Source: Azospirillum sp. OGB3 (lineage in GTDB: Bacteria > Pseudomonadota > Alphaproteobacteria > Azospirillales > Azospirillaceae). From it: a stretch of 64,000 bases of DNA. Below are positions 26,042 to 34,677 of this stretch, piece after piece. The stretch spans positions 1-64,000 of the forward strand of contig NZ_JACHYN010000017.1 of NCBI RefSeq assembly GCF_014192915.1, given 5' to 3'. Position 1 is the stretch's first letter; every line of letters begins with the position of its first letter. Under the pieces are notes generated by a model. That model ran no database searches, was not told where the DNA came from, and worked only from the letters and a program-made list of their open reading frames with translations. A program made the translations under genes and the position numbers.

Positions 26042-26570
26042 CGGCCTCACTCTCGGACGCCCCGGCCTCCAGCCAGCGCTTCAGGGCGGCGAGCAGTTCG
26101 GGACGGCGCACCGGCTTGGGCACGTAATCGTTCATGCCGGCGAACACGCAGCGGTCGCGGTCCTCGGCGAAGCCATGGGCGGTGACCGCGATGATCGGCA
26201 CGGCGGCCCGTGGCCCGGTCATCGCCCGGATGGCCAGGGTCGCGGCGATTCCATCCACCTCCGGCATGGCCACATCCATCAGCACGGCGTCGTAGGGCGT
26301 CGCCGCCGTCGCGACGGCGGCGACAGCCTCGGCCCCGCCGTCCGCGGTGTCCACCGCAAAGCCGACCTTGCGCATCAGCGCCGCGGTCAGCAGACGGTTG
26401 GTCGGGCTGTCGTCCACCACCAGCAGGCGCCCGCCGCGTGTCATCGCCCAGGCAATCAGTCGATCTTCCTCGCCCGACAACGGTGTGCTCACGGCCCCCG
26501 GCGCGGCGCATGGCACGGGCTCGGCGGCGGATGTGTCTTGCGGCTGTCGGTGCAGAATGATGTGGTTCAC
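26016..26570 (-). CDS. CheY-like response regulator, receiver domain only
   Basis: This 184-residue protein has an unstructured N-terminus of about 45 residues and a single receiver domain. The acidic pocket is VVDDSPTNR (Asp53/54), the phospho-acceptor is Asp99 in DAVLMDVAMPEVDG, then IIAVTAHG (Thr) and DYVPKPVRR (Lys). No output domain is present. The N-tail and ending resemble receiver domains detached from hybrid histidine kinases, so it may act as a phosphorelay shuttle. The cognate kinase is not obvious in this window; the HisKA_2 kinase at 32493 is a candidate only by proximity. It is convergent with and overlaps the DUF924 gene. Confidence 0.88.
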   Translation of the reverse strand: MNHIILHRQPQDTSAAEPVPCAAPGAVSTPLSGEEDRLIAWAMTRGGRLLVVDDSPTNRLLTAALMRKVGFAVDTADGGAEAVAAVATAATPYDAVLMDVAMPEVDGIAATLAIRAMTGPRAAVPIIAVTAHGFAEDRDRCVFAGMNDYVPKPVRRPELLAALKRWLEAGASESEAVRRTSPVP

Positions 26571-26754
26571 GACGAGCCTTTGGCATTTTGCAAATCAATT
26601 TGCGCCTGACCGCCACAGACTCCCGGTTTCCCGAAGGGGTAAGATGGCTGGCCCGCCGATGCTAAGCAAAGGGTGGGCCAGTTGGTTACGAGATCGAACT
26701 TTTCCCGCTGCCCGCAATGGGAGGGATGCGGGACCGTCATGGTGGAGAGGAACG

Positions 26755-27159
26755 ATGGGATTGGTTGATCGGCTCTGGGTGGCCTTCGCGGCTTTGAACG
26801 GCGCCGTCGCGGTGGGGGCGGGGGCCTATGCCAGCCACGGACTTGCCGCTGACCCGCGCGGGCAGGAGCTGTTCCGGCTGGCCGGGCAGTACCAGATGTG
26901 GCACGCGCTGGCCCTGGTCGCCCTGGTTGCGCTGCTGCGCACAGCCGACGGTCCGGCGCGCCTGGCGCTGCGACTCTCAGGATGGTTGTTCGTGGCCGGA
27001 ATTCTGCTCTTCAGCGGAACGCTCTACGCGACCGCCACCAGCGGCCCGCTGCCCTTCGCCATGACGGCCCCGACCGGCGGCAGCGCCTTCATCCTGGGCT
27101 GGCTGGTGCTGGCTCTGGCCGTCCTTCTGTTCGGGCGGCGCTTCTTCGCAAAAGGGTGA
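26755..27159 (+). CDS. DUF423 family small membrane protein
   Basis: The 134-residue protein has four predicted membrane helices: AFAALNGAVAVGAGAYASHG, ALALVALVALL, LFVAGILLFSGTLYA and FILGWLVLALAVLLFG. AxGAYASHGL at the first helix and WHALALVALV are DUF423 hallmarks. The ATG at 26755 has GAGAGG upstream. The function is unknown; the family is a widespread inner-membrane protein. It is followed 18 bases later by the convergent ArsR-type gene. Confidence 0.92.
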   Translation: MGLVDRLWVAFAALNGAVAVGAGAYASHGLAADPRGQELFRLAGQYQMWHALALVALVALLRTADGPARLALRLSGWLFVAGILLFSGTLYATATSGPLPFAMTAPTGGSAFILGWLVLALAVLLFGRRFFAKG

Positions 27160-27177
27160 GGCCAGGAGGAGCGGCGC

Positions 27178-27537
27178 TCAGACGGGGGCGCCGCTCGGTT
27201 CCTCGGCGGAGGCCGGGGATCCCTCGTCCTTCTTGCGGGCGGCGGGCGCGCAGAACAGCTCGTGAAGCGTCGCCATGATGGTCTGCGCCTCGTGCCCGTT
27301 CAGTGAGTAATAAATGTTCTGGGCGGCGCGGCGCGTCCGCACCAGCTTGTCGCGGCGCAGGCGGGCCAGATGCTGGGACAGCGCCGATTGGCTGAGGTCG
27401 ACCAACTCCTCCAGCTCACCGACCGATTTCTCGCCTTCGGTCAGGTAGCACAGGATGAGCAGGCGGCGCTCGTTGCTCATAGCCTTGAGCAGTGTGCTGG
27501 CCCGCCTTGCGTTGCTCTGCAGATCGGCAATGTTCAT
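27178..27537 (-). CDS. ArsR-family repressor, BigR/SqrR (persulfide-sensing) type
   Basis: This 119-residue winged-helix regulator starts at ATG 27537; an upstream in-frame ATG at 27603 is possible, but the family core starts here. The recognition helix reads LSQSALSQHLARLRRDKLVRTRR. Two cysteines, Cys30 (LLILCYLTEGEKSV) and Cys96 (LHELFCAPA), are 66 residues apart. That is the same separation as the redox pair of BigR (Cys42/Cys108) and SqrR (Cys41/Cys107), which form a tetrasulfide bridge on sensing persulfides. No metal-site CVC motif of classical ArsR is present. It is divergent from a TusA-like gene, which fits a sulfur-responsive switch. Sensing mode is inferred from cysteine spacing. 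Confidence 0.8.
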   Translation of the reverse strand: MNIADLQSNARRASTLLKAMSNERRLLILCYLTEGEKSVGELEELVDLSQSALSQHLARLRRDKLVRTRRAAQNIYYSLNGHEAQTIMATLHELFCAPAARKKDEGSPASAEEPSGAPV

Positions 27538-27792
27538 GAAACGACCGTTTCTGTCGGCGCCAAGCAACAGCGAACCGTTGCGCCCAACCTTGCGCCGCAG
27601 CACCGCCGTTTATCGTTCGTGTTCAATCATATGGAAGAGTGTACCGCGCTGTCTACCCGTGGATGTCCCGTAGTCGAAAGAATGTTCCCCGTCCCGCGAA
27701 GGCATCGTTCAACGGGTTGAGGCGCGCGCGCCGCCGTTCTAGACTCGCCGCCTCGAATCGTTGCGGCGGTGCCCGAAGGAGTGCAAGGAACG
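27538..27792. promoter_or_regulatory. Divergent region between the BigR-like and TusA-like genes
   Basis: This 255-base non-coding spacer must hold both divergent promoters. A somewhat AT-rich block around 27610-27640 (CGTTCGTGTTCAATCATATGG) is the best place for an operator, but no convincing dyad was found. Confidence 0.3.
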
Positions 27793-28020
27793 ATGGCCGA
27801 CCAGACGCTCGACGCCAAGGGGCTGCAATGCCCGTTGCCGGTGCTGCGCGCGCGCAAGGCGCTGAAGACGGTGCCGCCCGGATCGACGCTGACCGTCGAG
27901 GCGACCGACCCCAGCGCGCCCAAGGATTTCGCCGCCTTCTGCGACGCCACCGGCAACCGGCTGGCCTCCAGCGTGGAGGAGGGTGGCGTCTACCGCTTCG
28001 TGATCGAACGCCGCGCCTGA
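27793..28020 (+). CDS. TusA-like sulfur carrier protein
   Basis: This 75-residue protein has the TusA/SirA signature LDAKGLQCPLPVLRARKAL, with the persulfide-carrying cysteine at position 12 in the CPxP motif. A second Cys in FAAFCDATG is common in the family. The fold is a two-layer alpha/beta sandwich that relays sulfane sulfur between sulfurtransferases. The ATG at 27793 has AAGGA upstream. Divergent placement next to a BigR/SqrR-type regulator suggests persulfide control. Whether it serves tRNA thiolation or sulfide detoxification cannot be told. Confidence 0.92.
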   Translation: MADQTLDAKGLQCPLPVLRARKALKTVPPGSTLTVEATDPSAPKDFAAFCDATGNRLASSVEEGGVYRFVIERRA

Positions 28021-28189
28021 CGCAGCCGCAACGAGGACACGGCTTGCACGTCCGCCGCGCAAAAGGGGTGGGGGTGGCGGTTGGGGGATGTGACGATAAG
28101 CCCCGCAATCATCCTGTACTTTCATTAGCGATCCAGGAAGAATGGACGCAGGGAAATGCCTCGAACACGAACGAAAAAGACAGAAAAGC

Positions 28190-29119
28190 ATGTTCACCAC
28201 CCTGTTCACCCACGCCGCCTGCCTGGACCACGACACAGGGCTGGGCCATCCGGAATGCGCCGATCGGCTTCGTGCGGTGCTGGCGGCCCTCGAGACTGAA
28301 GAATTCTACATGCTCGAACGGCAGGAGGCGCCGCTCGCCACCATGGATCAGCTTTCCCGCGCGCACCCGCGGGAGCATGTCGAACGCATCCTGGCCCTGG
28401 TGCCGGAGCAGGAGCATGCCGGCATCGACGCCGACACGGTGATGTCCCCCGGTTCGGGCGAGGCCGCGCTGCGCGCCGCCGGGGCCGTGGTCGCCGCGGT
28501 CGACGCGGTGGCGTCGGGCCATTCGCGCAACGCCTTCTGCGCCGTGCGCCCGCCGGGACATCACGCCGAACACGAAAAGGCCATGGGCTTCTGCCTGTTC
28601 AACAACGCCGCGGTCGGCGCCTACCACGCGCGGGCGGCGCACGGGCTGCAGCGGGTGGCGGTGATGGATTTCGATGTCCACCACGGCAACGGCACACAGG
28701 ACATCTTCCAGCGCGACCCGGACCTGCTCTATTGCTCGACCCACCAATCGCCGCTCTATCCCGGCACGGGCGACGCGGGGGAGAAGGGCGATTACGGCAA
28801 CTGCGTCAACGCGCCGCTCGCCGCCATGTCCGGCTCGCCGGAGTTCCGGCACGCGATGACCCACATCATCCTGCCGGCCATCGACCACTTCAAACCCGAC
28901 CTTCTGATCATCTCCGCCGGGTTTGATGCCCATTCGCGCGATCCGCTGGCCGGCCTTCATCTGACCGACGACGATTTCGCCTGGGCGACGCGCAAGCTGG
29001 GCGATCTGGCCCGCACTCATTGCGGCGCCCGCATCGTGTCGGTGCTGGAGGGCGGCTACAACCTGCGCGCCCTGGCGTCGGCCACCGCGGCCCATGTGCG
29101 CGAATTGATGTATTGCTGA
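28190..29119 (+). CDS. Histone deacetylase-like amidohydrolase
   Basis: This 309-residue member of the arginase/deacetylase superfamily keeps all zinc-site residues: DFDVHHGNGT (Asp, His), SAGFDAHSRDPLAG (Asp), with the catalytic His pair in RPPGHHAEHEKAMGFCLFNN. EGGYNL closes the site. Bacterial members are acetylpolyamine or acetoin-utilisation-type deacetylases; the substrate here is unknown. The start at ATG 28190 is chosen because the family N-terminus (TTLFTHAACLDHDTG) begins there; an upstream ATG at 28142 has a purine stretch too close to it. It is followed at 156 bases by xseB. Confidence 0.93.
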   Translation: MFTTLFTHAACLDHDTGLGHPECADRLRAVLAALETEEFYMLERQEAPLATMDQLSRAHPREHVERILALVPEQEHAGIDADTVMSPGSGEAALRAAGAVVAAVDAVASGHSRNAFCAVRPPGHHAEHEKAMGFCLFNNAAVGAYHARAAHGLQRVAVMDFDVHHGNGTQDIFQRDPDLLYCSTHQSPLYPGTGDAGEKGDYGNCVNAPLAAMSGSPEFRHAMTHIILPAIDHFKPDLLIISAGFDAHSRDPLAGLHLTDDDFAWATRKLGDLARTHCGARIVSVLEGGYNLRALASATAAHVRELMYC

Positions 29120-29275
29120 GCTTTCCGATTCTTCCGGCCGATTCTTCCGGCTAGGCCCGTGGTGGGAGTGTGATACGCCCGCCGCGGGCCTTGCGCATTT
29201 GGGGGCTGAGCCATAATTTCGGTTTTCGGTCCCATCGCGGGCACCCCATCGTATGGATCATTGGCCGGATGGATC

Positions 29276-29530
29276 ATGGCTGACCTCGCTCATATTCCCC
29301 CCGACATCGCCGCCCTCAGCTTCGAGGACGCGCTGGCCGAGCTTGAGCGCATCGTGCGCCAGCTCGAAGACGGGCGCGGCAAGCTCGACGACGCAATCTC
29401 CTCCTACGAGCGCGGCACCGCGCTGAAGCGGCATTGCGAGGCCAAGCTGCGCGAGGCCCAGGCCAAGATCGACCGCATCACCGTTGCCGCCGACGGCACC
29501 CTCGGCACCGAACCCGCCCGGATCGACTGA
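29276..29530 (+). CDS. xseB: Exodeoxyribonuclease VII small subunit
   Basis: This 84-residue subunit binds XseA to form exonuclease VII, which degrades single-stranded DNA. The motif LSFEDALAELERIVRQLEDG then LDDAISSYERGTALKRHCEAKLREAQAKID is the two-helix hairpin of the family. ATG 29276 is chosen over an upstream ATG at 29261 because it matches the family start. It precedes ispA by two bases and dxs by about 0.9 kb, the order common in alphaproteobacteria. Confidence 0.95.
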   Translation: MADLAHIPPDIAALSFEDALAELERIVRQLEDGRGKLDDAISSYERGTALKRHCEAKLREAQAKIDRITVAADGTLGTEPARID

Positions 29531-29531
29531 C

Positions 29532-30422
29532 GTGCAGACCGACCTCAAGACAGCCATGGCCGACATGGCGGCGGATGTGGAGCGTGCGATCCTGCATCTC
29601 CTGCCGACCACCGACCTCCCCGAATCGCGTGTGCTGGAGGCGATGCGCTACGGCTGCCTGAACGGCGGCAAGCGGCTGCGCCCCTTCCTGGTGTGCCAGT
29701 CCGCAGCGCTGTTCGGCGTCAATCCGGAGTGCGCGCTGCGCGTCGCCGTGGCCGTGGAGTTCGTGCACAGCTACTCGCTGGTTCACGACGACCTGCCGGC
29801 GATGGACGACGGCGACCTGCGCCGCGGCCAGCCGACCGTGCACCGCAAGTTCGACGAGGCGACCGCGATCCTGGCCGGCGACGGGCTGCTGACCTACGCC
29901 TTCGAGGTGCTGGCCGACCCGGCGACCCACGAAGACCCGAACGTGCGCTGCCAGCTTGTGGCGGCGCTGGCCAAGGCGGCCGGGCCGCATGGCATGGTCG
30001 GCGGCCAGATGCTCGACCTGATCGCCGAGCACGAGACTTTCGACCTCGGCACGACGACCCGGCTCCAGCGCATGAAGACCGGCGACATGATCGCCTTCTC
30101 CTGCGAGGCCGGCGGCATCCTGGGCAAGGCCCCGCCGCCGCAGCGCCTCGCGCTGCGCGCCTACGCCCATGACCTCGGGCTGGCCTTCCAGATCGTCGAC
30201 GACCTGCTGGACGTGGAAGGCACGGAGGCCGAGACCGGCAAATCGGTCGGGCGCGACGCGGAGGCTGGAAAGGCGACCTTCGTGTCCATCCTCGGGCAGG
30301 ACCGTGCCCGCTCGCAGGCCGCCATGCTGGCCGTCCAGGCCAAGGCGCATCTGGAGATCTTCGACGGGCGTGCCGATATCCTCAAAGCGGTCGCCGACTT
30401 CGTCGTCGCGCGGCGGACCTGA
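29532..30422 (+). CDS. ispA: Farnesyl/geranyl diphosphate synthase
   Basis: This 296-residue prenyl transferase condenses IPP with DMAPP and GPP to farnesyl diphosphate. The first Asp-rich motif is SLVHDDLPAMDDGDLRRGQPT and the second is FQIVDDLLDVEG; the product-length region is that of short-chain bacterial FPP synthases. GTG 29532 lies two bases after the xseB stop and gives the usual length. The gene is in the xseB-ispA-dxs operon, which supplies precursors for quinones and undecaprenyl phosphate. Confidence 0.96.
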   Translation: MQTDLKTAMADMAADVERAILHLLPTTDLPESRVLEAMRYGCLNGGKRLRPFLVCQSAALFGVNPECALRVAVAVEFVHSYSLVHDDLPAMDDGDLRRGQPTVHRKFDEATAILAGDGLLTYAFEVLADPATHEDPNVRCQLVAALAKAAGPHGMVGGQMLDLIAEHETFDLGTTTRLQRMKTGDMIAFSCEAGGILGKAPPPQRLALRAYAHDLGLAFQIVDDLLDVEGTEAETGKSVGRDAEAGKATFVSILGQDRARSQAAMLAVQAKAHLEIFDGRADILKAVADFVVARRT

Positions 30423-30440
30423 ACGGAGGACGTTTCCAAC

Positions 30441-32357
30441 GTGACCCCCAACGACAAGACGCCGCTTCTCGACCTCGTCCGCACCCCCGCCGACCTGCGG
30501 GCGCTCAAGCCCGAACAGCTTCGGCAGGTGGCCGACGAGTTGCGCACGGAAACCATCAGCGCGGTGTCGGTGACCGGCGGTCATCTGGGCGCCGGGCTGG
30601 GGGTGGTCGAGCTGACCGTCGCCCTGCATTACGTGTTCCAGACCCCGGCCGACCGGCTGATCTGGGACGTCGGGCATCAGTGCTACCCGCACAAGATCCT
30701 GACCGGGCGCCGCGACCGAATCCGCACACTGCGCACCGGCGGCGGGCTGTCGGGCTTCACCAACCGGTCGGAGAGCGAATACGACCCGTTCGGCGCCGGC
30801 CACAGCTCCACCTCCATCTCGGCGGGGCTGGGCATGGCGGTGGCGCGCGACCAGCTGGGCCGCGACAACCATGTGGTGGCCGTGATCGGCGACGGCGCGA
30901 TGAGCGCCGGCATGGCCTATGAGGCGATGAACAACGCCGGGTCGGCGAACAGCAAGCTGATCGTCATCCTGAACGACAACGACATGTCCATCGCCCCGCC
31001 GGTCGGCGCGATGAGCGCGTACCTGTCGCGGCTGATCTCGTCGAAGCCCTACCTCAGCCTGCGCCATCTGGCCAAGGACATCGCGGAGCAGCTGCCGCGT
31101 CCCCTGCGCACGGCGGCGCGGCGGGCGGAGGAATACGCCCGCGGCATGGTCACCGGCGGCACGCTGTTCGAGGAGATGGGCTTCTACTACATCGGCCCGA
31201 TCGACGGGCACAATCTGGACCATCTGCTGCCGGTCCTGCAGAACGTGCGCGACGCCGACGACGACAAGCCGGTCCTGATCCACGTCGTCACCAAGAAGGG
31301 CAAGGGCTACGGCCCCGCCGAGGCGTCGGCCGACAAGCTGCACGCGGTGGCCAAGTTCGACGTCGTCACCGGCGCCCAGTCCAAGCCCAAGTCCAACGCC
31401 CCGACCTACACCCGCATCTTCGCCAATGCCCTGATCGCCGAGGCCGAGCGCGATCCCACCGTCCTCGGCATCACCGCGGCCATGCCGTCGGGCACCGGGC
31501 TTGACCTGTTCGGCCAGCGCTTCCCCGACCGTTGCTTCGACGTGGGCATCGCCGAGCAGCATGCCGTGACCTTCGCCGCGGGGTTGGCGACCGAGGGCTT
31601 CAAGCCCTTCTGCGCGATCTACTCGACCTTCCTGCAGCGCGCCTACGACCAGGTGGTGCATGACGTGGTGCTGCAGCGCCTGCCGGTGCGCTTCGCGCTC
31701 GACCGCGCCGGTCTGGTCGGGGCGGACGGGGCGACCCACGCCGGGGCCTTCGACGTCGCCTATCTCGGCTGTCTGCCCGACATCGTGCTGATGGCGGCGG
31801 CGGACGAGCTGGAGCTGATGCACATGGTGGCGACCAGCGCCGCCATCGACGACCGCGCTTCGGCGCTGCGTTACCCGCGCGGCGAGGGGGTGGGGCTGGA
31901 GCTGCCGGAGCGCGGCGAGGTGCTGCCCATCGGCAAGGGCCGGATCCTCCAGGAGGGGACCAAGGTCGCGATCCTCAGCTACGGGACGCGTCTGGCCGAG
32001 GCGCGCAAGGCGGCAGCGGAGCTGGGCGCGCGCGGGCTCTCGACGACGGTGGCCGATGCCCGCTTCGCCAAGCCGCTGGATGAGGAGCTGGTGCGCCGTC
32101 TCGCGTTGGAGCACGAGGTGCTGATCACCATCGAGGAGGGCTCGGTCGGCGGCTTCGGCAGCTTCGTGCTGCAGCACCTCGCGATCACAGGCCTGCTGGA
32201 CGGTGGGTTGAAGATCCGCCCCATGGTCCTCCCGGACCGTTTCCTCGACCATGACAGCCCCGCCAAGCAGTATGAGGAGGCTGGTCTCGCCGCCCACCAC
32301 ATCGTCGCCACGGCGCTGCAGGCTTTGGGGATCGAAGCGGCGGCGGTGCGGGCCTGA
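30441..32357 (+). CDS. dxs: 1-deoxy-D-xylulose-5-phosphate synthase
   Basis: Dxs joins pyruvate and glyceraldehyde 3-phosphate, the first step of the MEP isoprenoid pathway. The 638-residue protein has the TPP-binding [30 protein letters not shown] segment, [20 protein letters not shown] at the N-terminus, the transketolase pyrimidine domain with [15 protein letters not shown] and the C-terminal transketolase domain ([20 protein letters not shown]). GTG 30441 has GGAGGA about ten bases upstream. It lies 18 bases after ispA. Confidence 0.98.
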   Translation: MTPNDKTPLLDLVRTPADLRALKPEQLRQVADELRTETISAVSVTGGHLGAGLGVVELTVALHYVFQTPADRLIWDVGHQCYPHKILTGRRDRIRTLRTGGGLSGFTNRSESEYDPFGAGHSSTSISAGLGMAVARDQLGRDNHVVAVIGDGAMSAGMAYEAMNNAGSANSKLIVILNDNDMSIAPPVGAMSAYLSRLISSKPYLSLRHLAKDIAEQLPRPLRTAARRAEEYARGMVTGGTLFEEMGFYYIGPIDGHNLDHLLPVLQNVRDADDDKPVLIHVVTKKGKGYGPAEASADKLHAVAKFDVVTGAQSKPKSNAPTYTRIFANALIAEAERDPTVLGITAAMPSGTGLDLFGQRFPDRCFDVGIAEQHAVTFAAGLATEGFKPFCAIYSTFLQRAYDQVVHDVVLQRLPVRFALDRAGLVGADGATHAGAFDVAYLGCLPDIVLMAAADELELMHMVATSAAIDDRASALRYPRGEGVGLELPERGEVLPIGKGRILQEGTKVAILSYGTRLAEARKAAAELGARGLSTTVADARFAKPLDEELVRRLALEHEVLITIEEGSVGGFGSFVLQHLAITGLLDGGLKIRPMVLPDRFLDHDSPAKQYEEAGLAAHHIVATALQALGIEAAAVRA

Positions 32358-32383
32358 CCCCGAATGGCGACCCTGGACGAAGG

Positions 32384-32400
32384 GGCTAATGCCATTAGCC
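32384..32400. promoter_or_regulatory. Perfect 17-base palindrome upstream of the kinase gene
   Basis: GGCTAATG-C-CATTAGCC is an exact inverted repeat with a one-base centre, 27 bases after the dxs stop and about 90 bases before the sensor kinase start. The size and symmetry fit a dimeric regulator's operator. A hairpin terminator is unlikely because no T-run follows. Confidence 0.4.
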
Positions 32401-32492
32401 TAAGGTCGGGCGGGGCGCTTTCTCTGGTGCGGTTGGGACCGCTGTCTTACAATTCGAAAACAATAGATAATTAACGTATCCGGCGGGACTGG

Positions 32493-33488
32493 GTGTTGTC
32501 GAACATGCCTCAGGTGTTTGCAGCGGGTGCGGGGCGCGCATCCGACGAGAACGGCGCTTCGGCTCAGGATGGTCCGGGGATGTTCCGGTCCATCGTTGAG
32601 TCGTCACCGACGCCGACCGCCGTGGTCGACGGTGCGTCCTTTCGTTGTCTTTACGCCAACGCGACCATGCGTGCCCTTGGCTTGGAACCGGGACATCCTG
32701 TGGCGGACCGTTTCCCGGAGGCCTCCGCCGAGCGCATCGCCGAGGCACTGAAACCCGGCGAGGCCGCTCGCTTCCGGATCACCGGGCCGGAAGAGGTGTT
32801 CTGGGATCTGCATGTGGCCGCTCTGGACGGCGGGCCGTCTCTGCTGGTCACCCTGCGCCCCGCCGAATCCGAATCCACCGAGACCGCCCACCACCACGCC
32901 CGGGAAGTCAGCCACCGGGTCAAGAACACGCTCCAGCTGGTATCCAGCCTGCTGACCCTTCAGACCCTGTCGGCCAAAGACCCGGACATGCGCCGCGCCT
33001 TCCAGGAGGCGTGCAGCCGCATCGGAACAGTGACCCAGGCGCACCAGCGCGTGCATGCCGCCGCCCGCGGCAGCCTCGTTGATTTCGGTGCCTATCTGAA
33101 CGACGCCTGCCGGGAGATGGAAAGCCACTTCGCGGTGGGTGGGCCGGAACGGCGCATCGCCGTGACGGTGGATCAGGCAATGCTGCCTGTGGATTCGGTG
33201 ATCCCGCTCGCCCTCATCGTCAACGAGCTGGTCGGCAACGCCTCCAAATACGCCTATGCGGCGGGCAGCCCGGGGGATATCGAGGTCAGCCTGGTGCAGC
33301 GCGACGAGGGTGGCCGCCGCCTGACCGTCGCCGACCACGGCCGCGGCCTGCCTCCGGGCTTTGAGGTTGCGCGTGCCGACTCGCTGGGCATGAAGGTGGC
33401 GCGGGCCTTCGCCGGGCAGATGAAAGGGAAGCTGCGTGCGGAACCGAACGCTCCCGGCACGCGCTTCGTTCTCGATCTGCCTTTCTGA
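32493..33488 (+). CDS. Sensor histidine kinase, PAS + HisKA_2 type
   Basis: This 331-residue cytoplasmic kinase starts at GTG 32493 (GGCGGG upstream; ATG 32505 is an alternative). Residues about 30-120 form a PAS-like sensor (VESSPTPTAVVDG, FRCLYANATMRALGL). The HisKA_2 dimerisation domain follows, with the phospho-acceptor His141 in AREVSHRVKNTLQLVSSLL. The HATPase_c domain has N-box LALIVNELVGNASKYAY and G-box ADHGRGLPPGF. No membrane segment is present. This class feeds response regulators of general stress or light systems in alphaproteobacteria. It is inserted between dxs and tlyA and could be transcribed from its own promoter in the 135-base gap. Confidence 0.9.
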   Translation: MLSNMPQVFAAGAGRASDENGASAQDGPGMFRSIVESSPTPTAVVDGASFRCLYANATMRALGLEPGHPVADRFPEASAERIAEALKPGEAARFRITGPEEVFWDLHVAALDGGPSLLVTLRPAESESTETAHHHAREVSHRVKNTLQLVSSLLTLQTLSAKDPDMRRAFQEACSRIGTVTQAHQRVHAAARGSLVDFGAYLNDACREMESHFAVGGPERRIAVTVDQAMLPVDSVIPLALIVNELVGNASKYAYAAGSPGDIEVSLVQRDEGGRRLTVADHGRGLPPGFEVARADSLGMKVARAFAGQMKGKLRAEPNAPGTRFVLDLPF

Positions 33489-33552
33489 CCGCCCGTCGCC
33501 GTCAACGGCTCATCGCCTCTTGCCGAACGCCGCGTCCTGCGCCATGCATCCA

Positions 33553-33568
33553 CCCTCGTCGACGAGGG
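33553..33568 (+). promoter_or_regulatory. Palindrome overlapping the tlyA ribosome-binding region
   Basis: CCCTCGTCGACGAGGG is a perfect 16-base palindrome, ending ten bases before the ATG and overlapping the GAGGGAG ribosome-binding site. In RNA it can fold into a six-bp stem with a TCGA loop, which would hide the site. Confidence 0.35.
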
Positions 33569-33577
33569 AGTTCTGAG

Positions 33578-34330
33578 ATGGCGCGGGTGCGTGCGGATGT
33601 GGCGCTGGTGGAGCGCGGGTTGGCCGAAAGCCGGGCCAAGGCGCAGGCGCTGATCCTGGCCGGACTGGTCTATTCCGACACCAAGCGCATCGACAAGGCT
33701 GGCGATGTGATTGCCGAGGACGCCCCGTTGTCGGTGAAGGGTCAGGACCACCCCTGGGTATCGCGTGGCGGGCTGAAGCTGGTCAAGGGGTTGGACGTCT
33801 TCGGCATCGACCCCAACGGCCTGACCGCCATCGACGTTGGCGCCTCGACCGGCGGTTTCACCGACGTGTTGCTGACCCGCGGTGCCGCCAAGGTCTACGC
33901 GGTTGATGTCGGGCATGGGCAACTGGCCTGGAAGCTGCGCAACGACCCGCGCGTGGTGGTTTTGGAGAAGACCAACGCCCGCCACCTGACCAACGCCCAG
34001 ATTCCCGACCCTGTGGGCATCGTGGTGTGCGATGCCAGCTTCATCGGGCTAGAGGTGGTGCTTCCCGCCGCCTTGTCCCTAGCCGTGCCGGGTGCCCGCC
34101 TCGTCGCGCTCATCAAGCCGCAATTCGAGGTCGGCAAGGGCCGCGTCGGCAAGGGTGGGGTGGTTCGTGAGCCGGAACTGCACCAGGAGGTTTGCGACCG
34201 CATCCGCGGCTGGCTCGGCACCCTGCCGGGGTGGCGCGTGCTGGACATCACCGAAAGCCCAATCACCGGTCCCGAGGGAAACAAGGAGTTTCTGATCGGA
34301 GCGGTGAAGGACGTCTGGATGGAACCATAA
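33578..34330 (+). CDS. tlyA: TlyA-family rRNA (cytidine-2'-O)-methyltransferase
   Basis: This 250-residue protein has an N-terminal S4 RNA-binding domain (DVALVERGLAESRAKAQALILAGLVYSD) and a Rossmann methylase domain with SAM motif AIDVGASTGGFTDVLL, then KPQFEVGKGRVGKGGVV and the TGPEGNKEFL tail. TlyA methylates 16S and 23S rRNA and was first named as a hemolysin; the methylase role is the documented one. The start is ATG 33578. Following dxs is a known gene order, here interrupted by the kinase gene. Its end lies in a duplicated 12-base stretch (34320-34331 and 34364-34375). Confidence 0.93.
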   Translation: MARVRADVALVERGLAESRAKAQALILAGLVYSDTKRIDKAGDVIAEDAPLSVKGQDHPWVSRGGLKLVKGLDVFGIDPNGLTAIDVGASTGGFTDVLLTRGAAKVYAVDVGHGQLAWKLRNDPRVVVLEKTNARHLTNAQIPDPVGIVVCDASFIGLEVVLPAALSLAVPGARLVALIKPQFEVGKGRVGKGGVVREPELHQEVCDRIRGWLGTLPGWRVLDITESPITGPEGNKEFLIGAVKDVWMEP

Positions 34331-34448
34331 AGTGTTGCGAGAGCACCCATAAACCGCACTCCATGGAACCATAAAATGGTCCGCTGCAACCGCGCGCCAG
34401 GATCGGCGGCCAGGATGCTGGGCGGCTGTAGAACAGCATCCGATGGGC
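34331..34448. other. Short intergenic region before the transposon
   Basis: This non-coding gap contains the second copy of TGGAACCATAAA (34364-34375), whose first copy spans the tlyA stop codon at 34320-34331. The repetition could mark an old insertion event. Before ISL3 insertion this joined the sequence at 40325, which leads into an IS110-type remnant. Confidence 0.4.
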
Positions 34449-34456
34449 AAATTTCC

Positions 34457-34478
34457 GGCTATTCGCATTTCGCGGTTG
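34457..34478 (+). repeat. Left terminal inverted repeat of the ISL3 transposon
   Basis: This 22-base repeat matches the complement of 40295-40316 at 21 of 22 positions; the one mismatch is T/C at position 6. It is directly preceded by the target duplication AAATTTCC. Confidence 0.9.
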
Positions 34479-34507
34479 GAGCCCGGCCAGGGACTGAGTG
34501 AGCACAA

Positions 34508-34525
34508 TCGCATTTTGCGGTTGGA
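34508..34525 (+). repeat. Subterminal copy of the terminal repeat core
   Basis: TCGCATTTTGCGGTTGGA repeats the segment TCGCATTTCGCGGTTGGA of the left terminus (34463-34480) with one mismatch, 45 bases further in. It is probably a second transposase-binding site; no such copy was seen near the right end. Confidence 0.6.
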
Positions 34526-34677
34526 AAGCGAACAGGACGCGAACAAACGCGCGTGGCGCGTTCGTTCGGTTTCGGCACCTCGCGAACGGGGGTGCCCCTC
34601 CCCCACCTGCGCCAACGGCGCCCCGTTGACGCTATACACACTCATGCGCACTTTTCTCTTGAACCGCCCCACTTCGG

